Part shown: positions 38,801 to 50,800 of the stretch, piece by piece
Numbering within the stretch: position 1 is the stretch's first letter
How the letters are laid out: every line of letters starts with the position of its first letter
Assembly: GCA_037974335.1 (NCBI GenBank)
Contig: CM075743.1
Coordinates: 7,172,949 to 7,236,948 of the forward strand
DNA from: Prionace glauca
Taxonomy: Eukaryota > Chordata > Chondrichthyes > Carcharhiniformes > Carcharhinidae
DNA length: 64,000 nucleotides
Direction of reading: 5' to 3'
Notes under the pieces: generated by a model
The model's input: the letters and a program-made list of their open reading frames with translations, nothing else
What the model was told of the DNA's origin: nothing
Database searches by the model: none
Made by a program: the position numbers and the translations under genes

Positions 38801-41800
38801 AAGGGGCAATTTTAGCATAGCCAATGAACCTAACCCGCACATCTTTGGACTGTGGGAGGAAACCGGAGCACCTGGAGAAAACCCACGCAGACACGAGGAG
38901 AATGTGCAAACTCCACACAGGCAGTGACCCGAGCCGGGAATCGAACCCAGGACCCTGGAGCTGTGAAGCAGCAGTGCTAACCACTGTGCTACCGTGCCGC
39001 CCTTGAGTCATTGAGTTCTGTAAATGCGTTTTTGTTTCTTGCACTTTTATAAGTGAGTTAATCTCAGAAGCATCTGTGCTGGGGGCTCTGGAAATGACTT
39101 CAGCACCCCAACTCGGGGAGGGAAGGTCAGACAGAAGTCCTGCCGCTGCTATCCAGGAATTTCTGCTTGTGGACATTGGACGAGAGAGCATCATAGTCCA
39201 CATATCTGCTGCAGCCGAGTAGCTTCCTATTTTTGCAGCGGCTCTGGACACAATGGTTAGCATTGCTGCCTCACAGCACCAGGGACCTGGGTTTGATTCC
39301 TGGCCTGGGTCACTGTCTGTGCAGAGTCGGCACGTTGTCCCCAGGTCTGCATGGGCTTCCTCCGGGTGCTCCGGTTTACTCCCACGTTCTGAAAGATGTG
39401 CCAGTTAGTTGCATTGGCCATGCTAAATTCTCCCTCAGTGTACCCGAACAGACGCCGGAGTGTGGCAACAAGTGGATTGTCACAGCAGCTTCATTGCAGT
39501 GTTAATGTAAGCTGATCTGTACACTAATAAATAAATTTTTTCTTTTATCTACACCTACTGTCTAAAATGGCCAAGGTGATAAAGGAGAAGTGGCTTCAGA
39601 AGAAAGGGAAGGAATAGAGTGAGGAAATGAAAGAATTGAGTGTCAGGAACTTTGACTGCGCATTAGAGATTGACCGCAAACTATGTCACTGTGTTGTAAA
39701 ATGACTCAGAATCTGACGCAATATTATTAATGTGTAAAGTCTATTTATTACTGTCACTCAGAGGAAATGATGTGGGTATGCCGGCGTTGGACTGGCGTAA
39801 ACACAGTAAAAAGTCTGACAACACCAGGTTTTAGTCCAACCGATTTATTTGATAATATTCTCACAAGCTTTCGAGGGGGCAGCCTCTTCGTCAGGTGAAT
39901 GGAGAGTTCTGGCCTCAGACAGACAGAGCATACAAAGCACAGACAGTTGCTGATTAGAATGCGAATCCTTACACCTAACCTGCTGTTCAAGTCTTAAAGT
40001 GGCTGATAATGTGAGTGGAAGGAGCACTGATCACAATACACATCTCTTTAAACTGTGATCAGTGCTCCTTCCACTCACATTATCAGCCACTTTAAGACTT
40101 GAACAGCAGGTTAGGTGTAAGGATTTGCATTCTAATCAGCAACTGTCTGTGCTTTGTATGCTCTGTCTGTCTGAGGCCAGAACTCTCCATTCACCTGACG
40201 AAGAGGCTGCCCCCTCGAAAGCTTGTGAGAATATTATCAAATAAATCGGTTGGACTAAAACCTGGTGTTGTCAGACTTTTTACTCAGAGGAAAGCCATGT
40301 AGACACAGGGACAGTGTGCAAACTCCACACAGCCAGTGACCCAAGTCAGGAATCAAACCCAGGTCCTTGATGCTTTGAGGCAGCAGTATTAACTACTGAG
40401 CCACCGTGCCAGCTATGTTACACTGGATGGCAGATTCCAGTGGAGTGTGCCTCCTGCCCAGATCCCATGTGATGGGATGGAAAGCCTGCTTCATTCATTG
40501 TCGTTCTGACCTTTCATTGTTTATATGCCAAACATGCAGTGAAAGAATTGGCCAAAATTGGTTGGGTTGGAGGGGTTGGATGGTTCTAGGGATGAACTTT
40601 ATTGGTTGGGTCATGACCTTGATGTTTGCCTCAATTTCGGCTCAGAGCGTGAAGGAGGTCTTGGTGACCTCAGAGAGGTAGCCAGCGCCGGAATTAAGAA
40701 CATAAGAAATAGGAGCAGGAGTAGGCCATCGAGCCCTTCGAGCCTGCCCCGCCATTCAATAAGATCATGGCTGATCTGAAGTGGATCAGTTCCACTTTCC
40801 CGCTTTCTCCCCGTAACCCTTAATTCCCCTGTCTATCAGAAACAAATTCTGGTTCAGTTAAGGACAGAGGGCAGACTATTGGAAGCGGGAGCCTAAACAG
40901 GGGGCCCTACAGCTGTGTTTTGACAGCAACTCCACTAAGAGTTGCTCTTGGTAAGAAATCACAAGGGAACCTCAAAATGGAGATACTCTCTGCAGCATTG
41001 GGAGAAATTGAAAATTGCGCTGGCCCAGAGCTATGTGACCATAGCTCTGGGGAGGGAACCATCCACAGCATGGCCTGTGGCTGCAGATGTTGCTGGTAAC
41101 CGCCAATAGACTTGATCAAGTGGAGGTATTAACTGCACCCCCCCCCCCGCTCAGTTATCTTGTTAATGCACCCAATTGGTTAGCTGTTGCCCCTGTATGG
41201 ATGGCCTTTGCCAGATTGACTCAACTTGGGCAAGAGCAGTTGGGGATGGGAACGATTCTGGTGGTTGATCTGAAGCGCCATTTTGTATCTTTGCTCCCAG
41301 TCTCGCTTACTTAACTCACCTCCATAAAACTGGGAAAATTTAGTCCTTCCTGTCTCTGATTGAAAAGCAAATCTTTTCAATTTTATGCCATCATGTATTA
41401 TTGTGCTTTTCCACTGGGCAATTCATGTTGCATATGTATTGCAGAGAAAATGTCTCCATGGCTACTTACCCTGATCTCTAGCTGATCTTTGCATTCTCTT
41501 TTTGAATATGAATAAAACCAGCAGCAGTAAGATTAACAGTCCCAGAACAACAGTAAAGATGATGTACCATTTCAGTGGAGTGACTTTGCTAAAGGATTCA
41601 AGCAGAATAGATTGAATTAAGACTTTGTACACATGATTAAAAAAAGGAAAACATAGTGGATTGTGAACTAAAGGGTAGAACTGGTTTTTAATGTTGTTTG
41701 TCTTCCTATAACTAGAGGTGCATAGAACATAGGACATAGAAAAACTACAGCACAAACAGGCCCTTTGGCCCACAAGTTGCACCGAACATATTCCTATCTA

Positions 41801-44800
41801 CTAACCTTATCTATAACCCTCTATCTTACCAAGTCTCATGCACTTTTCCAAAAGTCTCTTAAAAGACCTTATTGAATCCGCATGAGGCAGCTTCCATAGA
41901 GCCATTGAACATTACAGCACAGAAACAGATCTTTTGGCCCTTCTTGTCTGTGCCGAACCATTTTTCTGCCTAGTCCCACTGACCTGCACTTGGACCATAT
42001 CCCTCCACACCCCTCTCATCCACGTACCTATCCAAGTTTTTCTTAAATGTTAAAAGTGAGCCTGCATTTACCACTTCATCTGGCAGCTCATTCCACACTC
42101 TCACCACTGTCTGTGTGAAGACCCCCCCCCCTCAATATTCCCTTTAAACTTTTCCCCCTTCACCCTTAACCCAGGTCCTCTAGTACTTTTTTCCCTTAGC
42201 CTCAGTGGAAAAAGACTGCTTGCATTCACTCTATCTCATCACAACTTTACACGCCTCTATCAAACCTCCCCTCATTTTTCTGCGCTTCAGGGAATAAAGT
42301 CTTAACTATTCAACCTTTCTCTGTAACTCAGTTTCTCAAGTCCCAGCAACATTCTTGTAAACCTTCTCTGCATTCTTTCAACTTTATTAGTATCCTTCCT
42401 GTAATTAGGTGACCAAAACTGCGCACAATACTCTAAATTCGGCCTCACCAATGTCTTATACAGCTTCACCATAACATTCCAACTCTTATACTCAATATTT
42501 TGATTTATAAAGGCCAATGTTCCAAAAGCACTCTTTACCCATAGGGTCATGGGTAGACCCTATCTACCCATGATGCCACTTTTAGGGAATTATGTATCTG
42601 TTTTCCCAGATCTCTCAGTTCTCCTACACTCTTCAGTGTCCTACCATTTACCTTGTATGTTCTACCTTGGTTTGCCCTTTCAAAGTGCAATACCTCATAC
42701 TTGTATGCTCCAGAGACTTCCATCTGCCTCCGTGGTGATGTCTTCCCTGGAACGGTTCGCTAGCCCGTCACCAAGGCTTACAGCTTGGAGGCATCACTTC
42801 ATCAAGCATGATTAACCAGGAATTTCTCCCACTTTAACTGTCTGCTTTGGTGTGTGTTGGAAGAATTTTACAGGTTGATACTCATAGAATCCTTGCAATG
42901 GAGAAGGAGGCCATTTGGCCCATTGACTCTGCACCGACAACAATCCCACCCAGGTCCCATCTCCGTAACCCCACGTATTTACGGTCCTAGTCTCCCTGAC
43001 ACTAAGAGGCAATTTAGCATGGCCGATCAACCTAACCCCCACATTTTTGGAGTGTGGGAGGAAACCGGAGCATCTGGAGGAAACCCATGCAGACATGGGG
43101 AGAATGTGCAAACTCCACACAGATAGTCACCCGAGGCTGGAATTGAACTTGGATACCTGGCGCTGTGAGGCAGCTGTGCTAACCACTGCCACCGTGCCGC
43201 CCAATACTCAACACACTTTCCTTGGCCATCAAATTGTTGGGTGTGTCTCGAACCCAACACTACCCACATGCGACTTCTGATTTTTGATGTAATATCCCCT
43301 GATTGAAGGATGAGCTATATTCTGGTGAGATTATCCCTCATAGTTGAAAATACACTGAAGCAATCCACCAGGGTATCCTCGATAGCATGCTCCAAACTTG
43401 CAACCTCTACCAGTTAGAAGGACAAGGATGGCAGGCGCCCGGAAACACCGCCATCTGTGGCTTCCTTTCCAATGCCCACACTAGCGTGACTCGTAATTGT
43501 GTCAAGTTTCCTTCATCGTCACTGGGTCAAAATCCAGGAACTGCCTTTCTTTTAATCCGATGGGAATATTTACACCTTGCGGACTCCTGCACCACATGCT
43601 GACAAGCAACCACCTTGTCAAGGGCAATTAGGGATGGGCGACAATCATAAAATGCAGAAGAGGCCCTTCAGCCCTTTGAGCCTGCACTGGCATGCTGGAA
43701 ACACCACCCCTCCCACCGAATCCCATTTACCAGCACTTAGCCTTGAATGTTGGAGGCCATGGATCATCGCCAGCTGTAAGATTAACAGTATCTAAGAAAG
43801 CAAATGGTATGGCGTGGGGAGGGGCAGTTCTGTGGCAAAGGGGACATACTTTAACCATTCTGATCACTGGCTCTTTCGTAGAATCATAGAAATCCTACAG
43901 TGCAGGAAGAGGCCATTTGGCCCATCAGAGCCTGTGGAAACCTTGCTCTCTGCAATCGATGCTTGTATTAAACAGGAAGATATCAATAGGAATTACAGGA
44001 GGAAAAGTATAGGGCCAGACAGGCAGTTGTGGGTATTGTGGTAGTTTTGAAGGTATGAGATTGCACAGCAGTTCTTGTGAAAAGAGCAGAACTACCTAAT
44101 CAATATGAGTTTAATTAGAATGATTAGAAATTAAATTAAGACAGTTATTAAAATCTCACCTTTGGTCTTTGCTGAATGCATTTGAATTCCCTGTTATTAC
44201 AAGCAAACATAAATTAATAAGTCAGTCAATAACTGATATAATTCCCAATGATAACATACTTTTTTTTCATTACACAGTATTTAAGAAAGCAAATGTTATG
44301 GCACAGGGAGGGGCAGTTCTGTGGCGAAGGGGACATATTTTAACCATTCTGATCACTGGCTCTTTCATAGAAATCCTACAGTGCACAAAGAGGCCATTCG
44401 GCCCATCGAATCTGCACCGACCACAATCCCACCCAGGCCCTACCCCAATATCCCTACACATTTACCTGCTAATCCCTCTAACCTACGCATCCCAAGACAT
44501 GAAGGGGCAATTTTAGCATGGCCAATCAACCTAACCCGCACATCTTTGGGCTGTGGGAGGGAACCGGAGAACCCGGGGGAAACCCACACAGACATGGGGA
44601 CAATGTGCAAACTCCACACAGACAGTGACCCAAGCCGGGAATTGAACCTAGGTCCCTGGAGCTGTGAACAGCAGTGCTAACGTGCCACCCTTTCAGTTTC
44701 CTTAAGCTAACTGGTCAAATTCTGCTTGGCTATGCATGGATGGATAGATTTGGATGGATGGATGGATGGACTGACAAAGATTGGTTGAACAGATTTCCTT

Positions 44801-47800
44801 ATCTTGAATTGTTGCACAATCTTGTGCAAAGGGAGCAGAGGAAGAGATGGATTTAATTTATGGTCAAATCAACCTTTGCTGTACATCTTTGGACTGTGGG
44901 AGGAAACCGGGGCACCCGGAGGAAACCCATGCAGACATGGGGAGAATGTACAAACTCCACACCGACACTGACCCAAGGCTGGAATTGAACCCAGGTCCCT
45001 GGTGCTGTGGGGCAGCAGTGCTAACCACTGTGCCACGTGCTGCCTGATTAAATAAGTATATGTAATATTCTATCCAGGTTTAGGAATGCATCATTGTTAT
45101 CTCACTCTCACTGGACTTGGATCCTGGAATTCTCTCCCAAACAGCACCAACACTACATGGATTGCAGCGGTGACCTGCCACCAAATGTTCAAATTTGTGG
45201 CTGGATCCTGAACTCCCTAACTCACTGATCGCAATCAGTAAGGATAGGCAACAACACTGCCTCCATGATCATCCTCAACACTGGTGCCCAACAAGGCTGT
45301 GTTCCTAACCCCCTTTTATACTCCTTATACACTGATGACCATGTGGACAATTTCCCCTCCAAATCAATTTACATGTTTGCTGATGACATCACCACCAGTG
45401 AGTCGGATCTCAAACAATGATGAGACGGAGTACAGGAAAGAGATAGAGAACCTAGTGAACTGGTGTGACTACAAGAATCTCTACCTCAATGTCAACAAAA
45501 TGAAGGAGATTGTCATCGACTTCAGGAAGCGTAGTGGAGGATATGTCCCTGTCTACATCAATGGGGATGAAGTAGAAAGGTTGAGAGCTTCAAGCTTTTA
45601 GGTGTCCAGATCACTACAACCTGTCCTAGTCCCCCCCATCATGCCAACACTGTAATTAAGAAAGCCCCCCAGTGCCTCTACTTTCTCAAAAGATTAAGGA
45701 AATTTGGCATGTCCACTACAACTCTCACCAACCTTTACAGATGCATCATAGAAAGCATTCTTTCTGGTTGTATCACAGCTTGGTATAGCTTCTGCTCCTC
45801 CCAAAACCACAAAAAACTACAAAGAGTCAAAAATGACACCCAGTCCATCAGGCAAACCAGCCTCCCATCCGTTGACTCTGTCTACACTTGCTGCTGCCTC
45901 GGAAAAGCATAATCAAGAATCCCACACATCCTGGACATGCTCTCTTCCACCTCTTCTGTCGGAAAAATATACAAAAATTGGAGGACATGTACCAACCGAC
46001 TCAATGGGCCAAATGGCCTGCTTCTGCACTGCAGGGATTCTATGATTACGACAGAACGAAAATCTGAAATGGTTACTAAAATAACCGATCAGGAATTCAG
46101 GAAGAAAATTCTTTACTCAGAATTGTTAGAATGTGGAACCTGTTAAATGTGAAACTTGCTAACATAAGCAGAAGTTGTAGCAAAAGTCATAGATTCTATT
46201 GATGGGGAGCTCGATAAAGGCATTCAGATGGAAATGAACCAAAGGATAAAGAGTGAGATAAGGGGTGACTAGAATGGGCTTCGTATGAAGCACAAGCACT
46301 GGTAATGGCCAAGTTTCTGTTCCGAGTTTGATTCAGTACCGACTAATTATAATAATTTTATATAGAATTTTACTGTCAGCAATTGTTCGATTGTCTTATT
46401 TATACAAGGTTTACACCATTTAATTTTGCTGTTCCACACCAGGACACCCCTTAATTTGCTTTCCTCTTGATAACAATAAAATTAGCTAACATATATAACC
46501 TTGTGAAAGGACTGAGGAGAAGGTTGGTTCTGAGGGGGCTTCACAGGGGTTAATAGTGTTGAATGGACAATAATCTGTGAGGTGCAGCACGGTGGCATGG
46601 TGTTTAGTACTGCTGTCTCACAGTGCTAGAGGCTTGGATTTGATTCCCGGCTTGCGTCACTGTCTGCGTGGAGTTTGCACATTCTCCCCGTGTCTGCGTG
46701 GGTTTCCTCTGGGTACTCTGGTTTCCTCCCACACAACAAAGATGTGTAAGTTAAGAATGATTGGCCATGCTAAATTACCCCTTGGTGTTGGGGGATTAGC
46801 AGGGTAAATGTGTGGGGTTACGAGGATAGGGCCTGGGCAGGATTGTTGTGAGTGTGGGCTGAATGGCCTCCATCTGCATTGTAGGGGTTCTATGAACTTT
46901 CAATGCATTTTTGTTATTGACGGTTACTATCAGTATCAGTGAAAGTTTCCAAACTCTTTATTCAGAGAGTTGTTAGGAGTTGGAACTTGTTCAATGTGGA
47001 ATTGGGCACAGTAGCTCAAATCCAGTCCTCCTGGGTTTCAAACCTTGCTGGAATGCGATTGGGTGGTTCAGGCCACGGGTGGTTCATGTCTCTCTGGGTC
47101 AGCTGGTGTAAGGGTCACTTGGAGTGGCGGAGAGAGTGGAATATGAAGTGGTAAAGCCATTAACTAGTCTAGAGCCAACACAGTGCCTAGTTGAATTGTC
47201 CAGGTAAGTTTAAAAAAACACTTGGTTAAAATTGGTGTGTAGAGCATCTTAAAGATGTCCAGTTTATGGACATTGCAGGTTTTTGGTTACTGAATTTGAG
47301 GTATTCTGAAGGAATACTCCTGCTCCCATTTCCTATGTTTCTGTGTTTACCTGTACCATAAGGTGCAGTGGTGCCAAATATTGTAGATACTTTTCGGGCT
47401 AATTGAGAAAACCTTACCGAGGGGGAGAAGAATATGCTGCAAGATTGAGATGAAATAGAGTGATAGGCTTGTGTAAAACATGAAGAACAGCATTGACCAA
47501 TTGTTCAAAGAATCATAGAATCACTGCAGTACAGAAGGAGGCCATTTGGCCCATTGTGTCTGTACCGACCACAATCCCACCAAGACCTTATTACAAAGAA
47601 CAAAGAACAAAGAACAACACAGCACGGGAAACAGGCCCTTCGGCCCAACGAGCCCGCGCCGCCGTCCCATGGTCAGTGACCTATTCATGATTTTAGTCTA
47701 TGCCTAATGTGTGAGGATCAGGGAGGTCCAATATAGGGACAATTTGTTACCCAATCAATCAGCCTAAAAGCACATTTTTGGGATGTGGGAGGAAACCGGA

Positions 47801-50800
47801 GTACCTGGAGGAAACCCACGCAACCATGGGGAGAACGTGCAAACTCCCACGGACACAGGCCCAAATCCATGTGTCCACACAGCAACAGAGAAAGCCTCCG
47901 AGCTGTCATGATGCCCTCGAGATGGTCCAGTTTACGCACACCAACGACATGAAGCAGTAGGCAACTCCCGAAGCAATATCCAAGAGCAGCCCACCACAAC
48001 CTGCCGCACGCATGCCCCTTGCTGGACTTAAATGCCTGTGGATAAAAAATTCATTATTAAAAGACTCTATATCCCTGAGGCTAAAACTGAACCCCAAGCC
48101 TACAATGCTTAGTAAGGCCTGCTATATCCCCCTATATGTAGACCGCTCATGTGGCTGTCCAAGTGACTCTTGAACAACCCTAGCGTGCCTGCTTCCACCA
48201 CCTTACTCGGCAGTGCATTCCACATCCCCACTACCCTTTGTGTGAAAAACTGCCCTCTAATATCAGTCTTATATCTAGCCCCCCTCACCCTAAGCCCGTG
48301 ACCCCTCGTTCTATCCATTTCTAATAGCGGAAAAAGCTTACCACCATTTACTCTATCGATCCCCTTCATTATCTTATAAACCTCTATTAGATCCCCCCTC
48401 AGCCGACGTCTCTCAAGGGAAAACAGCCCAAGTGCGTTCAATCTTTCCTCGTAAGACAGCCCTTCCATACCAGGCAACATCCTGGTAAATCTCCTCTGCA
48501 CTCTCTCCAGGATCTCTACATCCTTCCGGTAGTACGGCGACCAGAACTGGACGCAGTACTCCAGGTGAGGCCTAACCAATGTTCTATACAACTGCAACAT
48601 CAGACTCCTACTCTTATATTCTATACCCCTTCCTATGAAGGCTAACATGCCATACGCTTTCCTCATCACATTCTGCACCTGCACCGACACCTTCAGGGAC
48701 TTGTGTACCTGCACCCCCAGGTCTCTCTGCGTATCTATACTCCGGATAGTTCTACCTTTTATCGTATAACTCCCCTCCACATTATTCCGGCCAAAGTGCA
48801 TCACCTCGCATTTCTCCGGATTAAATTCCATTTGCCATCTATCTGCCCAATCTACCAGCCTGTCTATGTCCTGTTGCATTGCCAGGCACTGCTCCTCAGT
48901 ACCCGCCAATCCAACCATCTTAGTGTCATCAGCAAATTTGCTGATCACACCACCTACCCCCTCTTCCAAGTCATTAATATATACTACAAATAGTAGAGGT
49001 CCTAGTACCGAGCCCTGCGGCACCCCACTGGTGACAGACCTCCAATTGGAAAAGGAGCCCTCCACTACTACCCGCTGTCTCCTCCTCCCAAGCCAGTTCT
49101 CCACCCATCTACATACCTGGCCTTGTATCCCATGAGCCTTCACCTTTTCTATCAGCCTACCGTGAGGGACCTTGTCAAACGCCTTACTGAAATCCATATA
49201 GACAACATCAACGGCTTGTCCTTCGTCAACCGTTTTTGTCACCTCTTCAAAAAATTCCAATAGATTCGTAAGGCACGACCTCCCTGTAACGAAGCCATGC
49301 TGCGTATTCCCATAACCCATATTAACCCTGGTAACCCCCTGATGCTTTGGTCAATTTAGTATGGCCAATCAACCTAACCTGCACATCTTTGGAGTGTGGG
49401 AGGAAAATGGAGCACCCTGAGGAAACCCACGCAGACATGGGGAGAATGTGCAAACTCCATACAGACAGTGACCACAAGGCTGGAATTGAACTCTGATCCC
49501 TGGCACTGTGAGGCAGCAGTGCTAACCACTGCACCACCATGCCTGCCTCTGTTATTGTTTTGTGAGTTTTATACAATATTGATTGAATTATAATAATTTG
49601 ATATTGATCCTTACTTTCAGTAATTGTCAGCTTTTTAATGGCTACGATCTTTATGTCATTGATATTCTCGGCTCCACACCAATAATCTCCTTCATCGTCT
49701 TTGTCTATGTTAGTCATGTTAACGGTAAAATTATGAGAATTATTAATAATGATTGAAACTTTCCCATGATCCTGATTCTCTGTAAGTCCATCAGAGCTGG
49801 CAATAGTAATACATTTATTTACAGAGATTGCTTTACACAAGAATTTCTTGTACGGTCTCTCCCTCTCTGTGAACAGACATGGTACAGTGGTGGCATTTCC
49901 CACAACACCACTTATGTTTGTTAGGATTGGGTCCCATCTACCTGTTAGTAAATGAGAAAAAGAGTCATTAAAAGTTCAAAATGGTGAAAAACTGAACATT
50001 TTTCATTGCCCAAAACATGATACATTAATCAAACATTGAAAATGTCAACAATATTTTCGGTTTTTAAAGTATGAAAAGGATTATAGTCATAAAATGCAGT
50101 GTAATTGTTAAATGCTGCTGCATTCAATTCTTGCTCATTCTAAAGTTTTAATTTAAAATTTCAGCGGTGTCTGTGTCTAAGTTTAATAAACCATTTCTAT
50201 TTTCTGTAGCTGCAGTGAAATTTCTCAGCATGTTTGGGTAAATTTTCAAAGTTGATGGATGGTACTCAACTCCAGGCCTATTTTTCAGGAACTGGGTTGA
50301 GTTTTGGATGAACACTAAAGGCTTACAAGCAACGTGAGTTTGTTACTTGTAGGTCAAACAGAATTTGAGTCTTCACTGCAAAGTATACCCACTGTGCTGT
50401 TAGGGTGAGAATTCCAGGGTTTTGACATAGTGACAGTAAAAGAACAGCAATAAATGTTCAAATTAGGATGCCAAGTGACTTGGAAGGGAACCTCCAAGGG
50501 AAAGGTGTTCCCAGGTCTTTGTTGCTCTTGTCCTTCGAGATGGTGGTGGTCGTGGGTTTGGAAGGTGCTGGCTAACGAGTCTTGGTAAGTTCATGCAGGG
50601 CATTTTGTTGATGGTACACTGCCACTGTTCATTAACGGTGGAGGGATTGAGTGTCTTGTGGAAGGGATAGCAAACAAGTGGGTTGTTTTGTCCTTGACGG
50701 TGTTGACCTTCTTGAATGTTGTTGGTGTTGCACTCATCCAGGCAAATGGAGAATACGCCATCTCTTTCCTGACTTGCAGCCTGTAGATGGTGGGTATGGA

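Noticed and set aside
39845-40244. Two nearly identical 60-codon frames in opposite orientation
   Set aside because: They mirror each other because the two arms of the palindrome are the same sequence. Not genes.
49322-49614. Extension of the second Ig exon frame past its donor
   Set aside because: The donor GTAAGG at 49614-49609 ends the exon, and the extension runs into a SINE.
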